Shown here: piece after piece, positions 11,450 to 22,668 of the stretch
How the letters are laid out: each line of letters opens with the position of its first letter
Position numbering within the stretch: the stretch's first letter is position 1
Source of the DNA: Platanthera guangdongensis
Taxonomy: Eukaryota; Streptophyta; Magnoliopsida; Asparagales; Orchidaceae
Direction of reading: 5' to 3'
Assembly (NCBI GenBank): GCA_039583875.1
Contig: CM077153.1
Span: 66,968,482 to 67,032,481 of the forward strand
Length of the DNA: 64,000 bases
Translations under genes and position numbers: made by a program
Notes under the pieces: model-generated
The model's database searches: none
What the model was told of the DNA's origin: nothing
Seen by the model: the letters and a program-made list of their open reading frames with translations, nothing else

Positions 11450-11528
11450 CTAAGACAGACACATCAGACACAAGCTACATACAAGGTATGAAGTATGAAA
11501 AGGAATCAATTAATAACTTAGATCGTAC
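11450..11528 (-). other. G1 gag-protease intron-like segment (79 nt)
   Basis: On the minus strand, ACAG precedes GTACGATCTAAG and the segment ends TCTGTCTTAG. If retained, Gag stops at TAA three codons after the donor. If removed, the phase-1 junction is Gly with protease continuing Phe-Val-Leu-Ile, as in G3. AT rich, with a pyrimidine-rich 3' end. Splicing is inferred from conservation with G2 and G3. Confidence 0.6.
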
Positions 11529-12647
11529 CTGTGACAACGTCACGTTTTCTTTATGGCCTCCTGCTGGCCAAGATTATAGACTCGGGGCTGCACCTGGGAT
11601 ACAGAGGACTCCACCACTGCCTTTCCCTTATCAACATATGACGCTCATGTCTTCTTTTTAACCTTTGATGGACCAACCCGACAGTCACGGGCTATATGCC
11701 CCACTATACCACATGTATAGCAGGTCCGAGACTCTTTCCTCAAAGTTGCTCCAGATGCAACACTCGAGGGATCCTGTGTAGAAGACTTGGATCTCTTACC
11801 CCATTTCCTTCGGTAGTTTGATTTCCCTGGGTGCTGCACTTTGAACTCGGACTTTGTCACAGCCAAGTCCCTTTTTTCCTTGCACCCGCTTCATATCTTT
11901 TTCCAACGCACACGCCGTATACACCAATGCTTGAAACCCCTGGTTCACTAAACTCGAGAGCAGGAATCGCAACTCATCCCGCAGCCCTTCGTAGAACCGA
12001 TTGGTTTTATGCTATTCATCAGCGAAGATAGACCCCACATAGCATCCCAACTGTGTAAACTCATGGAGGTAGGTGTCAACACTACTTTCTCCCTGAGTTA
12101 GACACTAGAACTCATTTTCCATGGCGATGCGTTGTGCTGCTGGCAAATGATTTGCCACGAACAATCTCAAAAACTCCTCTATCGAGACTTTTGTTAATTG
12201 TCTGCCCGCTAAGTAGTGCAACTCTATCTCATCCCACCATAGCCGGGCCTCGCCTTCCTGCAAGAAGGTGGCCAAGGTGACTTTATTTTCTTCCTCTGTC
12301 CTTATCGCCGTCAATATTCTCTTGACGAGGGACAACCAATCCTTCGCCTGCGTTGGGGATCCCACACCCGTAAACGTAGGAGGATTGAAGCTCATAAACT
12401 GCTTCAACTGCCGTTCAACTGCTTGAGGATCAACAACAGCCTCAACAGGTTTTGGCCGCACACCAACCTGTTCTGGCAAAATTGCAGGCTGCACCTGCCC
12501 AGTAGGCTGTGCATGAATCATTGCAAACAGCGCCTCAGCAACTAAGCGCACGTTTTTCGCAGAAGGAGGAGGCGTAGGCACCTCAGCTTATGTTGCACTC
12601 TCATCCGAACGCTGGGGCTCAGACTGCCCAGTACCACTTTGAGTCAT
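11529..12647 (-). pseudogene. gag: G1 gag (broken)
   Basis: The ATG at 12647 directly follows TATAG. The capsid-type retrotransposon gag region covers about 12105-12450 (WLSLVKRI, WWDEIELHYL). A CCHC zinc knuckle (C-YT-CGIVGHIARD-C) lies at about 11681-11722. Lesions are TAA at 12588-12590, TAG at 12105-12107, a second TAG about 75 bases further on, a frameshift near 11868 and a TGA at 11645-11647. A one-base insertion before the donor puts the last codons out of frame compared with G3. Confidence 0.85.
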
Positions 12648-12791
12648 CTATATGTGGACAAGACACACTTTATCGACTTTGCACAAGTAAGAATAACAAA
12701 ATAAGAACGCGCAGGTTCCTTAAACAGGTGTATTTACATTCCTTAGTGGACATTCTTGAATTCATTTACGGCTAAAGCGGGTCGCACTTAC
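12648..12791 (-). other. G1 candidate leader intron (144 nt)
   Basis: A donor-like CACGT|GTAAGTG lies 60-70 bases after the PBS. The acceptor-like CCACATATAG ends immediately before the gag ATG. G3 has an aligned pair exactly 144 nt apart, and G4 a donor at the same place. Inferred. Confidence 0.45.
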
Positions 12792-12854
12792 ACGTGCTCA
12801 CCACACCACAAAAGAATTCGACCACGAATTCGAAAGAGGAAGACCGAGACAAGC

Positions 12855-12862
12855 TGATACCA
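12855..12862 (-). promoter_or_regulatory. G1 primer-binding site
   Basis: TGGTATCA on the minus strand, three bases after the LTR end TTACA. It complements the 3' end of plant initiator tRNA-Met. Confidence 0.85.
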
Positions 12863-12865
12863 AAT

Positions 12866-13744
12866 TGTAATGCCTCCATCTGTTACATGACATATAATAG
12901 AAGGTCCGGCCGGGGCCCAACACCATATATCACAAACAAATGGTGAGGTTACAAGTTTATATCAAAACTACGTGCATCATAATCCAGAGCATGCTAATGG
13001 AAGCTTTAAAGTTATTTGAGCTCAACTCATTTGAATGTCCATAATGTATAAACCAACATTTATATATAACACCACAAAAGAATGTATACAAAATACACAA
13101 CCAGTCTGGCCTTAAGGCCTTACAGTTAAGCTTGACAGGTGTGGATTACAAACATCGGCACGCAGGCCGACCATACGTGAAAAACATAAAATTCTTCATT
13201 TGGCCTTCGAGGGCCAGCAGCAATAGCAAGGGCTTCAGCCCACTATTTTCCACTCGGCTCTCTAGCACCTGCATGGGGACAATCCAATGCAATGGTGATA
13301 AATAAGGCAATGGTCAGCATTCAGCTGACTAATATATAACGACCCTACCCCTTACCCGGGGTAGTGGTATTCCTTTCCAGCAGGCATAGCAGTTCACAAG
13401 CAGATATATCACAACATGTGCACTCACGCACCATCAACATATCACAAACGTCGACCACACGGCCCGACGTTCCATGCACTTAGGGCGCATTCTCGATATA
13501 CCGAAAAACTATGGTCTCACCACCGTTCCCAACGACAAACTTGAGCAATGCGCTCCACGGCCTACAGCCGGAGACTTTAGTCTTAATGGCGCGTAGGCCT
13601 AAGAATCTCATTATGTGAACCTAACGAACGACAATATCCCAGGCACTCATGTTAGTAAACCATAACACGGATATAGTTCAACCCTTGCCTATTGCTCAAA
13701 TCGTCAGTTCAATATCTATACTGATGCGGGTCGTCATCCCCTTG
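12866..13744 (-). repeat. G1 5' LTR, piece 1 of 3
   Basis: Inner part of the LTR up to the C2 insertion; bases 13740-13744 are the CCTTG target duplication. Colinear with 6051-6830. Confidence 0.9.
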
Positions 13745-14081
13745 TGTTGGGTATTGTATCCACAACGTACCTGATTTGAAGAATCCCCTGAACAAGCTGT
13801 GGTAAATAGACAATGTATTTGATGAAACCTTTTAAGTTGTGCTTGCAATTATTCCACGCTAAGTGCACACCAATGTCAGGGTGCAGTAGGTCAATATACA
13901 CGGGTCTGCACGACATAATCCCTCATTGAGCAGATCAGTGTGTTGGCCTACGTGTACTCTCTCTATTGGAGTGTACTTATTTTCAAGTACAGGGTTGTGA
14001 TAATGCAAGAGCAGAAAAGGAGCAAGGATGGGTCAAAGAGCAGCTCATGGGCGGAAAGACGAAAAATCGTCTAAGTATCAA

Positions 14082-14310
14082 TCGACGAGAATCACCAAGT
14101 GATTCTCGCCGATTCGGTGAGAATCACCAGTGATTCTCGCAGGACTCGTCGAGAATCACTGGCTGATTCTCGTCGTCTCTATCCGGCTAAATCAGAGCGT
14201 GCAAACAAGTCAAAATCGACGAGAATCACCTTTGATTCTCGCCGAATCGACGAGAATCACCTTTGATTCTCGCCGATTCGACGAGAATCACCCTCGATTC
14301 TCGCCGATTT
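14082..14310. repeat. C2 LTR inverted-word array
   Basis: Alternating CGACGAGAATCACC and GGTGATTCTCGCCG-type words form a series of potential hairpins upstream of the TATA box, so probably in U3. The 3' LTR copy (21498-21672) lacks 54 bp of it, between two GATT microhomologies. Confidence 0.8.
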
Positions 14311-14426
14311 TGCCTTAGGCAAATTTCTAAAGACGCTGGACTGGATCAAATGTCAAGGCGCTGTTTTGAACCGGTATTAGGGTTTCTTCTGGTGGGACCC
14401 ACAACGGTCATAAAGGAGTATTCTAC

Positions 14427-14436
14427 TATATAAATA
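14427..14436 (+). promoter_or_regulatory. C2 LTR TATA box
   Basis: TATATAAATA lies in an AT-rich pocket downstream of the hairpin array. The 3' LTR has TATAAATA at about 21792. A transcription start some 30 bases later would place the following hairpin repeat in the transcribed leader. Confidence 0.6.
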
Positions 14437-14970
14437 TACGTGTATTTTTGAATAGAAAAGACACACAGAAAAACGAAGCCGAGCCGCCGACCGTGACCTA
14501 GATCGCGAAATCCGCTCCACCGCCGCCGTCGCCGCTTGTGCCAGTAGATCGCCCGCTTTGATCGTGGTTGATTCCAGATCTCCCAGCGATAGAAGCTCAG
14601 CCAAGCACAGCGTCTCACGCGTCTAACCAGAGATCCTTTGTCTTTGATTCGTTGATCGGGAAAACCTTCCCCTTCCGAATCGATCGAGACGATCGATCCT
14701 AGTGTGACCGTTAGAAGACCTTGCTAGCTTTGCTACGAAGATTGAATCTCCAAAGTACAGCAGCCGCACACCGTTGTCGCCGCCGATCCCGAGAACCAAG
14801 CCGCCGCCCTTCTTGTTGCCGCCGGTTCCGGGGAGATTCTCTCCAAGTGAGATCTAGGGTTGTGGACTCTTCGTTGACCTCAAGAACACGTCATCGAACA
14901 AAGAGGGACACCTTAGTCTCCAAAAGTTGTTTGTATTTCTTGTACATTCTATTTTCATTTTTGTTGTAAA

Positions 14971-15081
14971 GGAACGTTGGTTCCTAGTTGTAAGGGTTGG
15001 GTGTAACCCGTGTTGTGGGAGTGTTGTCTCCTACGTATGGAAGGGTTCCTTCCGTTATTGCAAGGATTGGATTTCAATCCT
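14971..15081 (+). repeat. C2 array of five 22-24 nt units, each a different hairpin
   Basis: Units start near 14971, 14994, 15017, 15039 and 15063. Stems are GGAAC/GTTCC, GGGTT/AACCC, GGAG/CTCC, GGAAGG/CCTTCC and AGGATT/AATCCT, with GT-rich loops. Stem sequence changes from unit to unit while pairing is kept. The array is repeated in the 3' LTR at 22335-22445 and would lie in R/U5 RNA. Confidence 0.75.
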
Positions 15082-15302
15082 GTTGGTGAAGTGACCGAGT
15101 CGTCCCTGGTTGGGAGATAGGTCGAAGGGGGAAAGTGGATGTACCCAAATCGGGGAACCACTATAATTTGCTTGTGTTTCTTCTGTATTGTGCTGTTTTG
15201 TTTTCTTGTGCAGGTACAATTTGAATTCCGCAAAAATGCTGCAAGTCACCCATTCCCCCCCCCCCATAGTTGAAGGTAGTTGACACTAGGTGGACTTTCA
15301 AG

Positions 15303-15314
15303 TGGTATCAGAGC
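15303..15314 (+). promoter_or_regulatory. C2 primer-binding site
   Basis: TGGTATCAGAGC, two bases after the LTR, complements plant initiator tRNA-Met. Confidence 0.95.
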
Positions 15315-15390
15315 GAGGTTACTCTTCAAAAAGGTTCACACCTTGAGTAGAATCCTGCCACTAGTGTCAAGAAGAAGGCATACATCTAGT

Positions 15391-17673
15391 ATGGACGGAC
15401 TCAAGTACACAGGCAAGATCCCAGTGTGCACCAGGCTTAACTTTCCTATCTGGAAGGAAAGGATCAGGTTCTACATGGAAGCGGTCGATCCCCGACTCTT
15501 CATGATCGTGGAGGAGGGGCCTTATGTCCACACTAAGGTCTCCACCATTGATCCTACCAAGAAAGTGCCAAAGAAAATTTCTGAAATGGACAAGGACGAG
15601 ATGGTGCTGGTGGGACTTGACAAGAAGGCGCAAAACATTCTGGTCAGCGCGGTCGATGACTCAATGATGCAGAACTTCTGCAACTACAGGACAGCAAAGG
15701 AGATCTGACACTGCCTGATTATCCTAATGGAGGGCACTGATGAAGTGAGAGATGATCGGAGATCCCTCCTGAACCAGAAATATGAGGCCTTCAGACAAGG
15801 GCCTAAGGAAGAGATCGGAGTCACCTTCGAGAACTTACTCAAGATTGTCAATGCCCTCAAAGGATATGTAAGAGTGTTCACTGATGGTGAACTTAATGAT
15901 AAATTCCTTAGGTCCCTTACTAAAGAATGGGACACAAAGATCTGCGCCATCTGAGAGTTTGGAAGACTAGCTGAAACAGACCCGCAAATTCTGTTTGGGA
16001 AGCTGATGTCCTATGAGCTTCAACTGAACACACGGAAAGCAGAAGAGGAAGTAGATAAGGCTGCAGCCAAGGAAAAAACTGTGGCTCTAAAAGCCATTCA
16101 CTCCAGGAAGGGCAAGGGTGCGGTTTCATACCGTGCCAGGAAAAAGGATGAGGAGGAGGACTCCGAGCCATGCTCCTCCAGCTCAGAGTTATCTGAGGAA
16201 GATTTCTCCCTCATCACCTGAGAATTCAAGAAGTTCCTCAAGATGAGGAATCAAAGAAAGAGAGACGGCTCCTCCTCCAGGCATCAGAAGAAAAATTATT
16301 CTTCTGACAGGTATACATCTAAACCGAACAAACATCGCTCCTCTGACATTATTTGTTTTAGATGCAATAAGCCAGGACACGTCGTGGCCGACTGCCACCA
16401 AAGCAAGAGAGAAAAGGGGATGGGAGAGGAGCACAAGTCCTCTAGAGATAAGAAGAAAGAGAGGAGCTACATCGCCAAAAAGCCAAAGACACTGAGTGAA
16501 TCTGATTCCTCAGACTCCAGTGATGATGAGGAATCCTACTTCGGGCTGGTGGGTCGCTCCGACTCAGAAGGAGAATGCCCCCCATTTACTGGGAAGGTAA
16601 AAGCTCACACCTCTCTCTCCGACTCTGACTCTGATCCTGAGTCTCAGGATGATGACCCTGAGGATAGCCTTTCGGCCCGCGAAGCGGAGCTCGTCGAGAA
16701 GTATGAACTTCTGCTCAACACTTTCGAGGAGTGCCGTAAGAGATTGAAGGCTGAGAAAAAGGAAGTGAAATTCCTTAAGGGTGAGAGTGTCTCCCTAAGG
16801 GAAGAGATCACCAGCTTGATCTCTCTCCGACAGGAGCACCTAGACCTGACCTCAAAGCATTCAGAGTCTCTTAAGCTCCTTGATCTTAAGCAGGAGGAAG
16901 TCGACAAGTTGGAAGAACAACTTGCGGCAGAAAGGAAGATCGTCAAGAGCTTCTCTATGCCAAAAACAGTTCTTCCAGTTGTTGATACCTTCTCTGCTCA
17001 GGCCAAAGGAGCTGGCTTGGGGCATGTAGGGCTATCTGGTTCCTCATCCAGGAGAAACAGGAACCAGAGAAAGAATAAGGCCGCCAAGAAGGCCTCTACT
17101 GCTGAAAAGGGAAAAGCTCCCCTCAGTCCTGTTGCGTTCAGAAAGCCTGGCTTTCCTTGCAACCAACATGACTTTGAGTCAACCTTTGGTCATCATTTCC
17201 GGCCCTCGGTTGCAAAGCCAAAGAGCCGATATGATGGTTGGACTTACCCCCGCAACTACGGTGAGAGTGTCTTCAAGGCACCTTATGAGGAAATTCACAT
17301 GGGAAATTATGGTCATTTCTCCAGCGGCCATAATGGAAAGCAGGCACCAAAAGCCAAGCCTGTTATACTGAAGGAACAAGAGGTGAAGAAGTCATGTGAC
17401 TGCAACCACCATGATGCCTCCACCTCCAGATCCAAGGCCCCTGCTGTACCCACCATTCTCAGTGTAAAGCAGGAGCCTAGGAAGAGGTAAAACAGATTTG
17501 ATTGTTGGTGTTGTGGCAAAGTCGGTCACTTTGCCGTGGATTGTTGGTTTAATCTGAGGTATAACAAGACTCCCTATGTTAGCAATGCGAGGCCGACCAC
17601 TCGTAGGGTTAACCACCAGAGGGGGAGTATGCTAACCAAGAATCTAGTACCCAAGTTTGATTGGGTTCCTAAG
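15391..17673 (+). pseudogene. gag: C2 gag (broken by four stops)
   Basis: The ATG at 15391 starts a copia gag: TRLNFPIWKERIRFYMEAVD-type UBN2 region over the first 200 codons, an acidic Ser-rich linker, a CCHC knuckle (C-FR-CNKPGHVVAD-C) at 16353-16394, a long coiled coil at about 16680-16960, a basic segment, and a second knuckle (C-WC-CGKVGHFAVD-C) at 17503-17544. One frame throughout, with stops at 15706-15708 (TGG to TGA), 15952-15954 and 16219-16221 (CGA to TGA) and 17488-17490 (TAA). The first three are inferred transitions. The frame ends AAG at 17671-17673, then TAA at 17680-17682. A coiled-coil-bearing long gag is typical of Sireviruses. Confidence 0.85.
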
Positions 17674-17695
17674 GGAAATTAATTTTGTTTTGCAG
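17674..17695 (+). other. C2 22-nt stop-containing segment between gag and protease frames
   Basis: The segment runs from GGAAATTAATTT to TTTTGCAG. Read through, Gag stops at its third codon (TAA). Left out, the Lys codon joins the protease frame directly. C5 has an aligned 23-nt segment with the same property. It is too short for known plant introns. The protease-side residues FVLQ inside it may instead be genuine coding sequence followed by a simple indel. Confidence 0.35.
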
Positions 17696-20600
17696 GAATG
17701 TCCAAAGGCCACCAAAACGCCAATATGGTACTTGGACAGTGGATGCTCCCGGCATATGACTGGGATAAGAAGCCTGCTGCGTGATTACACTCCCGTCGAG
17801 AATGGACCCAAAGTCATCTTTGGGGGGTCAGATCGAGGAGTTACCAGAGGTTACGGTATGATTTCCAACGGTATAATCTCTATCACCGACGTGGCTTATG
17901 TTGAAGGGTTAAACCATAACCTGATCAGTGTAAGTCAGTTATGTGATAAAGGTTATGAAGTTAAGTTCTACAAGGATAAATGTCTGATAATATCATGTGC
18001 CTCTTCTGAGACGGTATTAACAGGCATTAGGAGCAGAAATATCTTCTGCTTAAATTTTCTTAGTTTAGATTCATCTACCCCCGTATGCCTAGTGGCAACA
18101 GGCAGTGCATCTCTTTGTGAACAATGACACAAGAGATTGGCACATATTAATTTCAAAACAATTAGTATGTTGTTTTCTAAAAACTTAGTAAGGGATGCTC
18201 CCATTATCAAGTGCATCAAAGATAGCCCCTGTCCTGCATGCCAGATGGGCAAACAGACTCGAGCTACCTTTAAGAACATTGCAGACAAAGACTCTTCCCG
18301 ATGTCTTTATCTTCTGCATATGGACTTGTTTGGTCCAATGCAAGTTCATAGCTTGGGAGGCAAGTCCTATACGCTAGTGATAGTTGATGATCACTCTCGG
18401 TTTACATGGGTGTTCTTCTTAAAACAAAAGTCAGATACGTTTGACATCTTCACTAGTTTTGTCAAGCAGGTTCAGAATGAATTTAACTGCTCTGTGGTCA
18501 AAATCCGAAGTGACCATGGAACTGAATTCGAATCTGGTGCTATGACAGAGTTTTGTGAAGAACAAGGTATATTTCATGAGTTTTCCTCCCCACGCACTCC
18601 TCAGCAAAATGGAGTTGCGGAGAGGAGAAATAGAACTCTCATTGAAACTCGCACGACAATGTTGAAAGACTCTTCTCTCCCAGAATACTTCTGGGCAGAG
18701 GCGGTCAATACAGCTTGTCATGTACAAAACCGAGCTTTGATCAACAAGCATCATCGTAAGACGCCTTATGAGCTACTGAGAGGCAGGAAACCAACCATGT
18801 CCTACTTAAGGATCTTTGGTTGCAGATGTTATGTACTGAATAATGGGAAGTACCCGCGTACTAAATTTGGTGAAAAATGCTTCGAAGGCATATTCATGGG
18901 CTATAGTACCCACATTCGGGCATACAGGGTCTTCAATAAGAAAACCCTAGTGGTAGAGGAATCAATTAATGTTGTATTTGATGAAGGAAGCTTGCTTAAC
19001 AGCAATTCTTCCAGCGGTATTCTTGAAGATGCAGGTGCACGACTTGAACAGTTGTGCCTCGATGAGACCGCTAAAGATGAAACTCCTAAGTACGTCAAAG
19101 TTTCCACCACAACGTCGACTGGAAATGTTGAAGATCAAAATGAAGAAAATCTCTTAGAAGAAGGAGAAGCCCAAGAAGTAGTCGAAGCTCCGGACGCCAG
19201 ACTTCTAGAGCTCCGGCACGTGAGGGATCATCCTAGAGATCAGATCATTAGAGATCCTCGTGACGGTGTCAGAACACGAAGAGGTACTATTAACGAGATT
19301 TTGCATCTCAGTTTCCTGTCACAAGTTGAGCCAAAGAAGTTCGACGAGGCGAACAAAGATGCAACATGGATTTTGGCCATGCAAGATGAACTGCATCAAT
19401 TCGAACGATGCAACGTTTGGACGCTGGTTCCCAGACCACAAAAGCAGAATGTGATTGGCACCAAGTGGATCTTCAGAAATAAACTGGATGAACATGGTGT
19501 CATCATAAAGAACAAGGCTAGGCTGGTGGCTCAAGGTTACAGACAGGAGGAGGGGATTGACTTCGACCAGACCTTTGCACCAGTGGCAAGGCTCGAGGCA
19601 ATAAGATTGTTCCTGGCGTATGCTTCGCACAAAGGATTCACAGTCTATCAAATGGATGTGAAATCAGCATTCTTGAACGGAGACCTGAAAGAGGAAGTAT
19701 ACGTCGCTCAACCCCCAGGTTTTGTCAATCCTACTTATCCCAATCATGTATATTTTCTTAATAAAGCTCTATATGGTTTAAAACAAGCTCCACGAGCTTG
19801 GTATGAGACCTTATCTAGTTTTCTTCTTGAGAACAAGTTCTCTAGAGGTAAAATAGATAAGACATTGTTTCTCAGGGAAGTCAAATGCAAGATTTTGCTG
19901 GTGCAAATCTATGTCGATGAAATTATATTCGGTTCAACGGACAACAATCTTTGCAAAAAGTTTTATAAACTTATGCAAGAAAAGTTTGAAATGAGCAGTA
20001 TGGGAGAGCTAAAGTATTTCTTGGGACTTCAAGTGAAACAGTCTGAGGATGGAATCTTCATCTCTCAGACGAAGTTCACAAATGAACTCAGGAAATTCGG
20101 TATGGAGAATGCAACCTCTATGAGGACTCCAATGGGATCCACGTTGTCTCTGGATAAGGATGAGAAAGGCAAACCTTTCGATGAAACCAAATACAGAAGC
20201 ATCATTGGATCCCTGCTCTACCTTACTGCCAGTAGACCGGATATCATGTTCTCCACATGTGTCTGTGCCAGATATCAGGTGAACACTAAGGAATCTCACT
20301 ATGTCGCTGCAAAGCGAATTCTAAGATACCTTAAAGGTACTCCGAATCTTGGCTTGTAGTACCCGAGAAATAATGATGTCGAGCTAATAGGTTTTTCAGA
20401 TGCTGATTTTGCAGGGAGTAGGGATGACATGAAAAGCACTTCCGGGACGTGTCAATTCCTCAGAAGAAGGCTTATTTCATGGAATAGCAAGAAACAGAAT
20501 TATGTAGCAACCTCCACAGCAGAGTCTGAGTACATCTCGGCAGGCAGTTGTTGCGCACAACTCCTATGGATCAGAAACCAGTTAGCCGACTATGACCTTC

Positions 20601-20854
20601 AGTTCAAGGAAGTACCAATGTACTGCGACTCCTCCAGTGCAATTGCAATTGCCCTCAATCCGGTATCGCACAACAGAACGAAGTATATTGAAGTGCGCTA
20701 CCACTTCATTCGGGAGCACGTGGAGAACAAGGACATCTCTCTCTGCTATGTCCCCACGGACAAGCAGATTGCAGATATTTTCACAAAGCCCTTAGACGAA
20801 GCCAAGTTCAGTCTCTTCAAAACTGAATTGGGGATGCTCAACTATGAGGAATGA
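17696..20854 (+). pseudogene. pol: C2 pol: protease, integrase, RT, RNase H (broken)
   Basis: The protease motif WYLDSGCSRHMTG is at about 17726-17764. GAG-pre-integrase and the integrase zinc finger follow (about 18130-18260), then the integrase core with SDHGTEFES and [13 protein letters not shown] (about 18505-18640). RT has [11 protein letters not shown] at about 19650 and RNase H has STAESEYISAG at about 20515. Stops at 18125-18127 (TGG to TGA) and 20357-20359 (TGG to TAG) interrupt one frame. The RT active site at 19910-19921 reads YVDE, not YVDD, so a catalytic Asp is lost. Confidence 0.9.
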
Positions 20855-21161
20855 ATACTACAGAAGCTCCAGGCTCATGCATCTAGGGGGAGCCTCTGTC
20901 AGGAACTCAAGTGTGCGCACCAGTGCAAGACCTGAGGGGGAGCAAGGGGTCAAATGCCACAGACCCAGATTTGCAGAAGCCAAAAAGGGGGAGATATTAC
21001 CCTCTCAGCTAAGGCTAAGGTGTCTCCAAGTTGGCTCTCAACTCCATTGGTATTGGTAATGAATATCTCTCTCAACTCCATTTTAAGTTCATGCTTTTCA
21101 TTCCCATACGCTCTATTCACCTTAGCTTGTAGGGTTTAGGCTTCTTTAAATAGGGGAAGAT
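20855..21161 (+). promoter_or_regulatory. C2 3' noncoding region with repeated polypurine tracts
   Basis: 307 bases with G-rich tracts at about 20885, 20935, 20985 and finally TAGGGGAAGAT next to the LTR. No gene. Confidence 0.75.
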
Positions 21162-22663
21162 TGTTGGGTATTGTATCCACAACGTACCTGATTTGAAGAA
21201 GCCCCTGAACAAGCTGTGGTAAATAGACAATGTATTTGATGAAACCTTTTAAGTTGTGCTTGCAGTTATTCCACGCTAAGTGCACACCAATGTCAGGGTG
21301 CAGTAGGTCAATATACACGGGTCTGCACGACGTAATCCCTCGTTGAGCAGATCAGTGTGTTGGCCTACGTGTACTCTCTCTATTGGAGTGTACTTATTTT
21401 CAAGTACAGGGCTGTGATAATGCAAGAGCAGACAAGGAGCAAGGATGGGTCAAAGAGCAGCTCATGGGCGGAAAGACGAAAAATCGTCTAAGTATCAATC
21501 GACGAGAATCACCAAGTGATTCTCGCCGATTCTCGCCGTCTCTATCCGGCTAAATCAGAGCGTGCGAACAAGTCAAAATCGACGAGAATCACCTTTGATT
21601 CTCACTGAATCGACGAGAATCACCTTTGATTCTCGCCGATTCGACGAGAATCACCCTCGATTCTCGCCGATTTTGCCTTAGGCGAATTTCTAAAGACGCT
21701 GGACCGGATCAAATGTCAAGGCGCTGTTTTGAACCGGTATTAGGGTTTCTTCTGGTGGGACCCACAACGGTCATAAAGGAGTATTCTACTGTATAAATAT
21801 ACGTGTATTTTTGAACAGAAAAGACACACAGAAAAACGAAGCCGAGCCGCCGACCGTGACCTAGATCGCGAAATCCGCTCCACCGCCGCCGTCGCCGCTT
21901 GTGCCAGTAGATCGACGGCTTTGATCGTGGTTGATTCCAGATCTCCCGGCGACAGAAGCTCAGCCAAGCACAGCGTCTTACGCGTCTAACCAGAGATCCT
22001 TTGTCTCTTGATTCGTTGATCGGGAAAACCTTCCCCTTCCGAATCGATCGAGACGATCGATCCTAGTGTGACCATTGGAAGACCTTGCTAGCTTTGCTAT
22101 GAAGATTGAATCTCCAAAGTACAACAACCACACACCGTTGTCGCCGCCGATCCCAAGAACCAAGCCGCCGCCCTTCTTGCCGCCGCCGGTTCCGGGGAGA
22201 TTCTCTCCAAGTGAGATCTAGGGTTGTGGACTTTTCGTTGACCTCAAGAACATGTCATCGAACGAAGAGGGACACCTTAGTCTCCAAAAGTTGTTTGTAT
22301 TTCTTGTACATTCTATTTTCATTTTTGTTGTAAAGGAACGTTGGTTCCTAGTTGTAAGGGTTGGGTGCAACCCGTGTTGTGGGAGTGTTGTCTCCTACGT
22401 GTGGAAGGGTTCCTTCCGTTAGTGCAAGGATTGGATTTCAATCCTGTTGGTGAAGTGACCGAGTCATCCCTGGTTGGTAGATAGGTCGAAGGGGGAAGTG
22501 GATGTACCCAAATCGGGGAACCACTATAATTTGCTTGTGTTCCTTCTGTGCTGTGCTGTTTTGTTTTGTTGTGCAGGTGCAATTTGAATTCCGCAAAAAC
22601 GCAGCAAGTCACCTATTCCCCCCCCCCCATAGGTGAAGGTAGTTGACACTAGGTGGACTTTCA
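21162..22663 (+). repeat. C2 3' LTR (1502 bp)
   Basis: Same ends and content as the 5' LTR apart from the 54-bp deletion in the hairpin array and scattered substitutions. A C-run sits in a clean TCACCTAT/ATAGGTGA stem-loop just before the end. Confidence 0.95.
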
Positions 22664-22668
22664 CCTTG

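Larger units (their letters stand above)
13745..15300 (+). repeat. C2 5' LTR (1556 bp)
   Basis: TGTTGGGTATTG to GGACTTTCA, followed by the PBS. It contains the GATTCTCG/CGACGAGAATC hairpin array (14082-14310), a TATA box, a hairpin repeat, and a C-run in a short stem-loop about 40 bp before its end. Confidence 0.95.
13745..22663 (+). mobile_element. C2: complete Sirevirus-like copia element (8919 bp)
   Basis: Two LTRs (1556 and 1502 bp), initiator tRNA-Met PBS, gag with two zinc knuckles and a coiled coil, pol in copia order (protease, integrase, RT, RNase H), repeated polypurine tracts, and a perfect 5-bp duplication CCTTG at 13740-13744 and 22664-22668. The LTRs differ mainly by one 54-bp deletion and scattered substitutions. 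Several nonsense changes and an altered RT active site make it non-autonomous. Confidence 0.95.

Noticed and set aside
14082..14310. CRISPR-like appearance of regularly repeated words in LTR arrays
   Set aside because: The repeats are inverted, variable in spacing, lie inside plant LTRs and have no unique spacers or cas genes.
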